A DNA stretch of 28,137 nt, taken from IMG/VR virus record IMGVR_UViG_3300031576_001006, positions 1 to 28,137 of that record. One strand, 5' to 3'. This stretch comes from a virus. Below the pieces are notes generated by a model. The model did not search any database. It worked only from the letters and a program-made list of their open reading frames with translations, and was not told the origin of the DNA. Shown piece by piece: positions 22,648 through 28,137 of the stretch; position 1 is the first letter of the stretch, and every line of letters begins with the position of its first letter. Made by a program: the position numbers and the translations under genes.

Positions 22648-23147
22648 TCGATCGACAAGCAGTAGTCGAAGTGGTCGACCATTGCGTCGGACCGATCGTT
22701 CAGGTCGGGGAACGCGGCCAGGATGAGGCGCTCGACCCGTTCGCGTGCCTGGTAGCGCCGCTGGCACCGCGGGCATTCCCGGTACACGACCGACCCGTGG
22801 ACCTCGTGGCTGCTGGCCGGCAGGGCGATGTGGATCGCCTGCGCCATCGAGTAGCTGGGGGTCGTGACCGACACGGCCTCGACGCCAAGATCCTTGAGGA
22901 GCCGGCGAACCTGCTCGGCCTGCTCCTTGCGTCGGGCGTTCCGCAGGTTCCCCCGGACCATCGGGGTGGGGGCCTGCTCGACCTGCTCGCAGACCGCGGA
23001 GACGAGGAGATCGCCCAGCCGGCCGGCCGCCGCGTTGGCCGCCTGGTACTCGGGCGAGCGGAAGCGGGGCGCCTGCCTGGCGAGCGCGGCCGCCTCAGCC
23101 CTCGCGCCCTTCACCATCTTCTTCAGCTCGGCAACCAACTTCGACAT
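22644..23147 (-). CDS. Unknown early protein with one CxxC knuckle, 167 aa
   Basis: Starts MSKLVAELKKMVKGARAEAA, a basic helical N-terminus. The middle has helices rich in Arg and Glu (RRKEQAEQVRRLLKDLGVEA), and the C-terminal part holds YRECPRCQRRYQAR and ends HFDYCLSID. No family is recognised. The ATG at 23147 lies 20 bases after the start of AGCTGGAAGGGAGG in the conserved early 5' leader, giving a strong ribosome site and a clear start choice. Confidence 0.7.
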   Translation of the reverse strand: MSKLVAELKKMVKGARAEAAALARQAPRFRSPEYQAANAAAGRLGDLLVSAVCEQVEQAPTPMVRGNLRNARRKEQAEQVRRLLKDLGVEAVSVTTPSYSMAQAIHIALPASSHEVHGSVVYRECPRCQRRYQARERVERLILAAFPDLNDRSDAMVDHFDYCLSID

Positions 23148-23176
23148 CCGCGACCTCCCTTCCAGCTTACAGATAC

Positions 23177-23205
23177 AGCCTAGCACGGCGGCTTGCGCGT
23201 GTCAA
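23177..23205 (-). promoter_or_regulatory. Early promoter, family member 1
   Basis: TTGACA (23205-23200), 17 bases ending in TGC (extended -10), TAGGCT (23182-23177), then the conserved leader CTGTAAGCTGGAAGGGAGG. The TGA stop of the upstream gene (23204-23202) lies inside the -35 box. Confidence 0.8.
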
Positions 23206-23543
23206 GCGTTTTCTTCTCGACTGCCACACGGGCCGCGGTGACCTTGTGGTCGCCGGCACTGGTATGTGCCCCTCCCCTTACCACACTTGCCCAACGCCTT
23301 CTCCGCCGCCCTGGCGGCCCTTTCGCACTTCGGGCACGCCGAGATACACCCGCCTTTCTCTGCGCTCCACCAGCTCGCCATCATCTGGCAGGCGACCGGC
23401 GATAGCCGCTTGGAAATCGGTTTCTTGGCGTAATCGACGACCCAGACGTGCCTGCACCGCTGGTGGGTGAATTGAATGCGTTGGTCACCAAGGTAGACAG
23501 CGTCGGCCCGCCCATCCCGCATGCTGCTCGCCGGCCGCTTCAT
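23202..23543 (-). CDS. Cysteine-rich small protein, 113 aa
   Basis: Starts MKRPASSMRDGRADAVYLGD. A tryptophan-containing middle (RCRHVWVVDYAKKPISKRL) precedes two cysteine clusters: CISACPKCERA and CGKGRGTYQC, then GHRGPC. The spacing suggests one or two zinc sites. The ATG (23543-23541) overlaps the TGA of the membrane peptide gene as ATGA. The stop lies in the -35 box of the next promoter. No known family. Confidence 0.6.
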   Translation of the reverse strand: MKRPASSMRDGRADAVYLGDQRIQFTHQRCRHVWVVDYAKKPISKRLSPVACQMMASWWSAEKGGCISACPKCERAARAAEKALGKCGKGRGTYQCRRPQGHRGPCGSREENA

Positions 23544-23659
23544 CGGAGCAGCAGCCACCCGAGCGCCCCAGCCGCCCCCATCACGCCCAGCACGATGGCC
23601 AGCCGCTTGAGTGTCTCGCGCACCAGCATTTTCTCGAACGTCTCGCGATCGAACAGCAT
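23540..23659 (-). CDS. Single-span membrane micro-protein, 39 aa
   Basis: Reads MLFDRETFEKMLVRETLKRL then AIVLGVMGAAGALGWLLLR. An amphipathic charged N-terminal half is followed by an 18-residue hydrophobic helix ending in Arg. A very strong GAGGAGG ribosome site precedes the ATG at 23659, and the stop overlaps the next ATG as ATGA. It probably sits in the inner membrane. Early phage proteins of this type often modify host membrane or exclusion functions, but no specific role can be read. Confidence 0.65.
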   Translation of the reverse strand: MLFDRETFEKMLVRETLKRLAIVLGVMGAAGALGWLLLR

Positions 23660-23670
23660 CGGTCCCTCCT

Positions 23671-23832
23671 CTACTTCGCCCGGTAGGCCAGCGGAGCGCC
23701 ACTGTCGTTATCGATCCTCTTGTAGCCCGCCCGCTCGACCGCCTGATTGAACCGCCGGGTCTCCCAGCCGAGCGCCTCTTTGATGACCCGGGCGGTCGCG
23801 GGGGCCCGCTGGGTCTGGAGCCAGGCGACCAG
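23671..23832 (-). CDS. Small winged-helix-like protein, probable CTG start, 53 aa
   Basis: The body (LVAWLQTQRAPATARVIKEA, LGWETRRFNQAVERAGYKRI) looks like a small winged helix. The frame is open up to GTG 23874, but that codon overlaps the -10 box of the promoter. Downstream of the expected transcript start there is no in-frame ATG, GTG or TTG. The CTG at 23832 stands where ATG stands in the homologous leader of the gene at 28105 (GACGCG-CTG here, GACGCG-ATG there), behind GGAAGGGA. I take CTG as the likely start. If this start is wrong, the gene may be a degraded copy. Confidence 0.5.
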   Translation of the reverse strand: MVAWLQTQRAPATARVIKEALGWETRRFNQAVERAGYKRIDNDSGAPLAYRAK

Positions 23833-23864
23833 CGCGTCGGTCGTCCCTTCCAGCTTACAGTATG

Positions 23865-23893
23865 ACCTTATCACGGCTGCTTGCGTGTGTCAA
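23865..23893 (-). promoter_or_regulatory. Early promoter, family member 2 (leftward of a divergent pair)
   Basis: TTGACA (23893-23888), 17 bases, TAAGGT (23870-23865) with TG one base upstream, then CTGTAAGCTGGAAGGGA. Its -35 box is 15 bases from that of the rightward promoter; the bases between them are AT-rich (agaaaaaataacgc). Confidence 0.8.
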
Positions 23894-23908
23894 CAGAAAA
23901 AATAACGC

Positions 23909-23937
23909 TTGACACTGGCAATGCGACATGCTACGAT
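23909..23937 (+). promoter_or_regulatory. Early promoter, family member 3 (rightward of a divergent pair)
   Basis: TTGACA (23909-23914), 17 bases ending in TGC, TACGAT (23932-23937), then TCGTAAGCTGGAAGGAAGG. It starts the rightward early operon. Confidence 0.8.
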
Positions 23938-23965
23938 GGTCTCGTAAGCTGGAAGGAAGGTCAAG

Positions 23966-24055
23966 ATGCTGCTCACCGTTTTCATGATGACCCGCTACCC
24001 AATGCTGGCGTTCCAGGTGGGTCGTGTGGTCGGATGGATCGGCGGGCTTCTGTGA
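23966..24055 (+). CDS. Hydrophobic micropeptide, 29 aa
   Basis: Reads MLLTVFMMTRYPMLAFQVGR, then VVGWIGGLL and TGA. It lies at the correct distance from the conserved GGAAGGAAGG ribosome site and is the first frame of the rightward early transcript. The sequence is mostly hydrophobic with two Arg, so it may be membrane-associated. The next gene begins 13 bases later with its own AAAGGA. Alternatively it is a leader peptide controlling that gene. Confidence 0.55.
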   Translation: MLLTVFMMTRYPMLAFQVGRVVGWIGGLL

Positions 24056-24068
24056 AAGGAACGGAACA

Positions 24069-24992
24069 ATGACCAGGCGCGAACGATTGGAGCGGAAGGT
24101 GGAGCGGCGACGCGAGTGGGCCGACCGGGCGGCAGCCAAGTCGGAGGTTCGGTTCGAGTCGGTCCGCAAGCTGGCCGACTCGATCCCGCTCGGGCAGCCC
24201 GTCTTGGTCGGCCACCACAGCGAGCGGCACGCCCGCCGGGACGCCGCCCGTATCCACGACGGCATGGGCAAGGCGGTCGAGCTGGCCAAGCTGGCCGACC
24301 ACCACCAGGCGAAAGCGTCGGGCTTGGAAGCCCAACTCGACGAGTCCATCTTCTCGGACGACACCGATGCGATCGAACAGCTCGAACGCCGCATCCAGGA
24401 GCGCGAGGAGATGGCTGCCAAGATCAACGCGGTCAACCGGGCGTGGCGGAAGGGCGGTCAGGCGGAGGTCGCGCGCTTGTTCGGCGACCGGCTCGCCGAA
24501 ACGACCGCCACCACGATGGCACAGTGCCCCTGGCTCCGCGCCCCTCTCGACGCGACCGGCGATCGAGCGGCGATCCGGCGGGACCGCGGACGCATCGAGG
24601 AGATCAAGCGGCGGACCGCCAAGCAGGCGGAAGCGAAGGAGGCGCCGTCCGGCGTGACCATCAAGCTGACCGGTGATTACTCGATCGTCACGTTCGCCGA
24701 GAAGCCCGCGCGCGACATCATCGACGCGCTCAAGGCGGCCAACTTCTGGTGGGGCGGGGGAAGCTGGACCGGTCGGGCGGACGCGCTGCCCGCCTGCGTG
24801 TCCGACATGGTGCTCGGCGTCACCGGCCACCTGGACGAGGCTGGCGCCAAGCTGGTCGCCGACTTCACGGCGCCAGTCGTCGAGCCGTGCCCTGAGCACG
24901 GCGTCGAGGGGATCACGGACCTGGGGGCCCACGGAATCGGTTGCGGGCCGTGCGCAGAGCGCGAGCTGGCCGAATCACCCGAGGATGGCTAG
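24069..24992 (+). CDS. DUF3560-type protein, 307 aa
   Basis: Starts MTRRERLERKVERRREWADR, a long basic coiled coil. The signature IPLGQPVLVGHHSERHARRD (about 41-60) is diagnostic for DUF3560 proteins of phages, plasmids and integrative elements. The middle is coiled coil (DAIEQLERRIQEREEMAAKI). The C-terminal half carries VTIKLTGDYSIVTFAEKP and NFWWGGGSWTGRADALP, as in longer family members, and ends with cysteines CPEHG and CGPCAE. The biochemical function of DUF3560 is unknown to me. It lies in the early operon, which is where phage host-takeover or defence-countering genes usually lie. Confidence 0.75.
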   Translation: MTRRERLERKVERRREWADRAAAKSEVRFESVRKLADSIPLGQPVLVGHHSERHARRDAARIHDGMGKAVELAKLADHHQAKASGLEAQLDESIFSDDTDAIEQLERRIQEREEMAAKINAVNRAWRKGGQAEVARLFGDRLAETTATTMAQCPWLRAPLDATGDRAAIRRDRGRIEEIKRRTAKQAEAKEAPSGVTIKLTGDYSIVTFAEKPARDIIDALKAANFWWGGGSWTGRADALPACVSDMVLGVTGHLDEAGAKLVADFTAPVVEPCPEHGVEGITDLGAHGIGCGPCAERELAESPEDG

Positions 24993-24995
24993 CCC

Positions 24996-25373
24996 GTGTG
25001 GATCCGGGGCAAGCGCGTCCGCAACCGCTGGGGCGATTGGGAGTGGAGCCCACGGTTGACGATCGAGCAGCTCCGCGAGGCCCGCGAGGCTGTGCAAACC
25101 CGCTGGATCGCGTACGTGCGAGCTTGCTTGGCGCGAGGCGAACATCTCTTCGTCGGGGATAAGCAGTACCCTAGCATCAAGACGCCCCTGGGGTTCACGC
25201 CCAACGATTTCGTCCGGACGACTGTCGAGCCGCTCGGCATCAAGGTCGACTTCTTCAACATCAGGCAGTTCTTTCAGACGATCGAGGTGTCGGCCGGCAC
25301 CTTTGACCAGGGCCCCGTCGAGCCGCACGTCCGGCTCGCCAACGTCCTGACTGAACCGGATGGAGGATGGTGA
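24996..25373 (+). CDS. Unknown protein, 125 aa
   Basis: GTG start, WIRGKRVRNRWGDWEWSPRL, with GAGG about 12 bases upstream. It has a basic, tryptophan-rich N-terminus, then a helical stretch (TIEQLREAREAVQTRWIAYV) and an ordered C-terminal part. Family not recognised. It begins 3 bases after the DUF3560 gene, and its stop overlaps the ATG of the GHKL gene as TGATG. Confidence 0.65.
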   Translation: MWIRGKRVRNRWGDWEWSPRLTIEQLREAREAVQTRWIAYVRACLARGEHLFVGDKQYPSIKTPLGFTPNDFVRTTVEPLGIKVDFFNIRQFFQTIEVSAGTFDQGPVEPHVRLANVLTEPDGGW

Positions 25374-26857
25374 TGACGATGGCGCTACCGACATTCGAGG
25401 TCGACAAGGAGGGGCTCGGCAAGCTGCTGGCGCGGCGCGGCATCGAGTTCGCCGTGCTGGAGTTGATCCAGAACGCGCTCGACGAGAACGTCACGCGCGT
25501 GGACGTTCGACTGGAGCCGTCGAACACACGCGGCTACTACCACCTGATCGTCGAGGACGACAACCCCGAAGGGTTTGCCGACCTGCGCGATGCCTACACC
25601 CTGTTCGCCGAGTCGCGCAAGAAGGCAAACCCAGAGCAGCGCGGTCGCTTCAACCTGGGCGAGAAGCTCGTCATTGCGGTCGCGCGTACCTCCTCGATCA
25701 CGACGACCAAGGGGACCGTTCGGTTCGATCGAGATGGCCGCCACCATTCGCCCAAGGCGACGAAGACGGGCACGATCGTCGAGGTCGCCATCAAGATGAC
25801 GCGCGAAGAGGCCGAGCGCACCGAGCAGGCGGTCCGCTCCGTGCTGGTGCCGGGCGCGCAGCCTCCTGCCCGGCAGGTCCGGCTCACGTTCAACGGCACC
25901 GATATCGAACCGCGCGACGCGATCGCCACGTTCAACGCGACGCTCGCAACCGAGCAGGCCGACCACGAGGGCTACCTCCGGCCGACCAAGCGGCAGACCG
26001 ACGTCTTCGTGGTGGCGGTCCGGGCGGGCGAGCAGGCGACCCTCTACGAGCTGGGCATCCCGGTCGTTCCGATCGATTGCGCCTGGCATGTCGACGTGGC
26101 TCAGAAGATCCCATTGAACTCGGATCGAGATGGTGTCACGCCCGCATACCTGCGGACCCTACGCGCGCTCGTGCTCAACTGCATGCACGACCGCCTACCG
26201 GCCGGCTCGGCCGAGACCGCGTGGGTCGCGGACGCGATGGAGACCGATCTACTGTCGACCGATGCGGTCGGATCGATCATCACCGAGCGATACGGCGACA
26301 AGCGGGTCATCCGGGACCCGAGCGATCCGGAGGGCACCAAGCTGGCGGTGAGCAAGGGGTACACGCTCATCGAGCCAGGCTCGTTCTCCAAGGCCGCGTG
26401 GGAGTCGATCCGGCGCTCTGGTGCCGCCCTACCGGCCGGCCAGGTGACCCCGAGCCCGCGGGTCGAGTGGTCGAGCGACCCGAACGCCAAGGACGTGACC
26501 ATCCCGGAAGAGAAGTGGAGCGCAGGCGCTCGTCATCACGTCGAGTTGGCCCATCGGCTCGCCGCCAAGCTGCTGGGCGGGCCCATCAGCGTCACGCTCG
26601 TGTCCGACCCGATGCGGCCGTACGGCGCGTGTTACGGGGGCTGGCACCTCACTTACAACGTCGGCCGACTCGGTTGGGCGTACTTCGACAAGGAGCCGGC
26701 CCGCGAGGAGCACCTGGCTCTGCTGATCCATGAGTTTGCTCATCAGATGGCCTCGGATCATCTTGACTCGCGGTACCACGATGGGCTCTGCACGCTGGCC
26801 GCCCGGCTGGCTCGACTGGTCGAGCGGGAGCCGGGCGTGTTGAGGGGGAAGCCGTGA
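25373..26857 (+). CDS. GHKL (Bergerat-fold) ATPase with C-terminal HExxH zincin motif
   Basis: A 494-residue protein. The N-terminal ATPase motifs are AVLELIQNALDE (N34, D37), then VEDDNPEGFAD for the DxGxG box, and RGRFNLGEKLVIAVA for the glycine-rich lid, as in Hsp90, MutL and T4 rIIA-like proteins. TTTKGTVRFDRDGRH continues the fold. After a long middle region the C-terminus has LLIHEFAHQMASDH: HEFAH at 453-457 and a third His at 463, the metzincin-like HExxHxxxxxH spacing with Ala in place of Gly. The last 28 residues recur in a gene downstream. GGAGG is placed for the ATG at 25373, so I prefer it to the one two codons earlier. Whether the zincin part cleaves protein is unproven. Confidence 0.8.
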   Translation: MTMALPTFEVDKEGLGKLLARRGIEFAVLELIQNALDENVTRVDVRLEPSNTRGYYHLIVEDDNPEGFADLRDAYTLFAESRKKANPEQRGRFNLGEKLVIAVARTSSITTTKGTVRFDRDGRHHSPKATKTGTIVEVAIKMTREEAERTEQAVRSVLVPGAQPPARQVRLTFNGTDIEPRDAIATFNATLATEQADHEGYLRPTKRQTDVFVVAVRAGEQATLYELGIPVVPIDCAWHVDVAQKIPLNSDRDGVTPAYLRTLRALVLNCMHDRLPAGSAETAWVADAMETDLLSTDAVGSIITERYGDKRVIRDPSDPEGTKLAVSKGYTLIEPGSFSKAAWESIRRSGAALPAGQVTPSPRVEWSSDPNAKDVTIPEEKWSAGARHHVELAHRLAAKLLGGPISVTLVSDPMRPYGACYGGWHLTYNVGRLGWAYFDKEPAREEHLALLIHEFAHQMASDHLDSRYHDGLCTLAARLARLVEREPGVLRGKP

Positions 26858-27126
26858 AGCGCAAGAAGCGACGAGCCCGTCACCTCTGGTTCCTGTTCCC
26901 GAAGGATCCGGCCGTGCTGTTTTTGTCAGACGGCCTCGGCCACTACAGGAGCGAGGATGGTCGGTTCGCCATCTACCACATGCTGCGCGGCACGCCCGAA
27001 GCCCAGTGGGAACTGTACGACGAGACCGACGACGCATACGCCGACCTGATCGAGACGGCCCTGGCGCTCGGCGATCTGGTTGTCGGGGCCAGCCAGGGAC
27101 GCTTCAAGCTCGCGGAGGACGCATGA
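26854..27126 (+). CDS. Unknown small protein, 90 aa
   Basis: GTG start overlapping the GHKL stop (GTGA). It has a strongly basic opening KRKKRRARHLWFLFPKDPAV, then a compact domain with aromatic residues (GLGHYRSEDGRFAIYHMLRG; AQWELYDETDDAYADLI). The family is unknown. The GGGGGAA upstream, in the repeated module, is its ribosome site. Its stop overlaps the next ATG as ATGA. Confidence 0.6.
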   Translation: MKRKKRRARHLWFLFPKDPAVLFLSDGLGHYRSEDGRFAIYHMLRGTPEAQWELYDETDDAYADLIETALALGDLVVGASQGRFKLAEDA

Positions 27127-27245
27127 AGTGCCGCAAGAGAGGCTGCCACAACACCGCCTACTACGACGGGCTCTGCACGCTCGCGGCTCGACTGGCCCGG
27201 CTGATCGAGCGGGAGCCCGATGTGCTGAGGAGGAAGGCAAAGTGA
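27123..27245 (+). CDS. 40-residue protein made of a duplicated GHKL/zincin tail
   Basis: MKCRKRGCHNTAYYDGLCTL continues AARLARLIEREPDVLRRKAK. From YYDGLC onward it is nearly identical to the last 28 residues of the GHKL-zincin protein (YHDGLCTLAARLARLVEREP...). The first 12 residues differ and add CRKRGCH, which with the shared Cys could bind a metal. Both ends overlap neighbours (ATGA, GTGA). It may be a domain copied out of the larger gene and kept as a partner or competitor, or a by-product of the repeat. Confidence 0.55.
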   Translation: MKCRKRGCHNTAYYDGLCTLAARLARLIEREPDVLRRKAK

Positions 27246-27484
27246 AGCGCAAGGACAAGAAGAAGTCGGGCGCATGCGATGCGGCCCTCGCAGATGCGGC
27301 CCTCGCAGTGGCGCACCAGTGGTTCTCAGACGCCGGGCTCTATGAAGACGACGAGTTCAAGATCGTCGATGCCGAGGTCGTCGATGGCGGGGCGTGGGTC
27401 AACGCCCGGATCTTCATCCCGCAACTCGACCTCGACGAGGAGCTGGTCGAGCGGGAGCCGAGCGTGCTTCAAGGAGGGAAGTGA
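27242..27484 (+). CDS. Unknown small protein, 80 aa
   Basis: GTG start in the GTGA overlap, KRKDKKKSGACDAALADAAL, with an AGGAGGAAG ribosome site in the repeated module. A direct in-frame repeat (CDAALADAALA) precedes AHQWFSDAGLYEDDEFKIVD. The end reads ELVEREPSVLQGGK, the third copy of the shared tail. The C-terminal half is acidic. Family unknown. An open frame from 27080 is a shadow of the upstream genes. Confidence 0.6.
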   Translation: MKRKDKKKSGACDAALADAALAVAHQWFSDAGLYEDDEFKIVDAEVVDGGAWVNARIFIPQLDLDEELVEREPSVLQGGK

Positions 27485-28044
27485 TGGAGCGGATGACGGA
27501 CGCGAGGCTCGCGGAGATCGAGACGGAGGCCCGGGAACTTCGAGACGGAGGGAAGGGGAACCGATATGAATGGTCCTCCGATGATGTCCTGAACCTGATC
27601 GCCGAGGTGCGTGGCGCTCGTGAAGCGGAAGCGGACATGAGCGAGATCCTAGAGCGCGCGATACACCCGAGAGAGCCAACGCCAGCACTGCTGGAGGCGT
27701 TCGCGCGGTACGCGCCCAAAGCCATGACCGCCACGAAGCCGATGACCGCCAAGGAGATCGCTGCCGTGCTGGAGATGAATTGGTCGGTCACGTCGGTGGC
27801 GGAGCACCTCGCCAACCTAATCGTGGAACGCTGGCGAACCAAAGAGCACAGGTGGCAGGTGTTGTGGACCGCGCGCGACCGCAAGGTGCAGGCGCTCGTG
27901 CGCGCCGCCCGCCAGCTCGAAGGGGCCGGCAACGACCTGTGGAGTCGAATCAGCGCGTGCATGCACGAAGAGGAATCCGCGCGCGTACGAAACGCGCTGG
28001 ACGCGATCGGTCCGGCGCTGGACGCGTTGGAAACAAACGCTTGA
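27484..28044 (+). CDS. Unknown early protein with Ea22-like N-terminus, 186 aa
   Basis: Starts MERMTDARLAEIETEARELR. The first 45 residues (followed by YEWSSDDVLNLIAEVRGARE) follow a pattern common in phage early proteins related to lambda Ea22 (LxxIxxxA...W...DVxxLIAEVRxLR). The middle (MTAKEIAAVLEMNWSVTSVA, EHLANLIVERW) looks like a helix-turn-helix, and the C-terminus is helical. The ATG shares an A with the upstream stop (TGATG), with GGAGGG upstream. The stop lies inside the -35 box of the next promoter. Function unknown. Confidence 0.6.
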   Translation: MERMTDARLAEIETEARELRDGGKGNRYEWSSDDVLNLIAEVRGAREAEADMSEILERAIHPREPTPALLEAFARYAPKAMTATKPMTAKEIAAVLEMNWSVTSVAEHLANLIVERWRTKEHRWQVLWTARDRKVQALVRAARQLEGAGNDLWSRISACMHEEESARVRNALDAIGPALDALETNA

Positions 28045-28069
28045 CACCCGCAGTCTGACGTGCTAGTCT
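28041..28069 (+). promoter_or_regulatory. Early promoter, family member 4
   Basis: TTGACA (28041-28046), 17 bases ending in TGC, TAGTCT (28064-28069), then TCCTGTAAGCTGAAAGGGAG. It contains the TGA stop (28042-28044) of the upstream gene. Confidence 0.8.
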
Positions 28070-28104
28070 GTTCCTGTAAGCTGAAAGGGAGACGGACGGA
28101 CGCG

Positions 28105-28137
28105 ATGACTCACCCGGCCCAGATCGTTTTCACGGAG
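28105..28137 (+). CDS. Start of an early gene (runs off the right edge)
   Basis: Eleven codons, MTHPAQIVFTE, follow the conserved leader with GAAAGGGAG about 20 bases upstream. They are too few to identify a family. The promoter and leader make a real gene start likely. Confidence 0.6.
   Translation, partial: MTHPAQIVFTE

Larger units (their letters stand above)
26774..27486 (+). repeat. Three-copy gene-end module carrying the next gene's ribosome site
   Basis: Copies are at about 26774-26868, 27159-27254 and 27440-27486 (short). Each contains a version of CTGnTCGAGCGGGAGCC, then a GTGnT codon pair, an AGGAGG-like stretch and an overlapping stop/start. In the first two copies the next gene also begins GTGAAGCGCAAG. 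The peptides are ARLVEREPGVLRGKP, ARLIEREPDVLRRKAK and EELVEREPSVLQGGK. Confidence 0.8.

Noticed and set aside
23881-24072. 63-residue plus-strand frame
   Set aside because: It begins upstream of the promoter boxes at 23909-23937 and runs through the -10 box and leader, so it would not be on the transcript.

Overview
The window looks like the replication and nucleotide-metabolism core of a large tailed double-stranded DNA phage, or a closely related phage-like element. I see no structural, packaging or lysis gene. The reasons for this view are a virtually complete phage-type replisome, tightly packed genes with four-base ATGA/GTGA overlaps, a free-standing HNH endonuclease, an intein, and an early region of many small unrecognised genes. 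G+C is high, roughly 65% by eye, with GTG starts and strong AGGAGG-type ribosome sites. The host cannot be named from the sequence. Promoters of the TTGACA-N17-TAnnnT type suggest that a housekeeping bacterial sigma factor reads the early genes.

Leftward (minus strand) replication block, 21768 to 1. Transcription appears to start at tandem promoters near 21768 and 21698. A folded, three-way-junction RNA leader (21541-21662) comes next, followed by a lambda-O-like initiator with six iterons inside its own gene and an AT-rich flank. The operon continues with a DnaC/DnaI-like helicase loader, a DnaB-like helicase, a deoxyribosyltransferase-like protein, a 40-residue remnant of a DNA methyltransferase, and a CHC2-TOPRIM primase. 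A second promoter near 15790 serves an HTH protein, a beta-clamp-like protein, a proline-rich four-cysteine protein and two small zinc-type proteins. A third, weaker promoter near 12516 precedes a possible membrane micropeptide, a family A DNA polymerase with an odd C-terminal zinc-type extension, a small unknown protein and a DnaX-like clamp loader. A fourth promoter near 8405 serves a zinc ribbon protein, an unknown protein, a gp32-like candidate single-strand binding protein, RecA, a coiled-coil protein, ThyX (interrupted by a 334-residue intein), a deoxyribosyltransferase-like protein, an SbcD/gp47-like phosphoesterase, a small protein, a DnaQ-like exonuclease and a dNMP kinase that is cut by the window edge.

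Middle, 21.8-23.9 kb. This holds the HNH endonuclease (minus), a zinc-ribbon protein (plus), and a leftward group of small genes including a single-span membrane protein.

Rightward early region, 23.9-28.1 kb. A back-to-back promoter pair at 23865-23937 fires in both directions. Rightward genes encode a hydrophobic 29-mer, a DUF3560-type protein, an unknown protein, a GHKL ATPase whose C-terminus carries an HExxH zincin signature, and a run of small coupled genes. Three of the coupled genes share a duplicated 3' end that also supplies the next gene's ribosome site. A further promoter at 28041 starts a gene that leaves the window.

The strongest findings are the initiator-embedded iteron origin candidate, the structured leader RNA, the promoter-plus-5'UTR module repeated four times, the GHKL-zincin protein, the intein-bearing ThyX with a split signature motif, and the coupled methyltransferase remnant.
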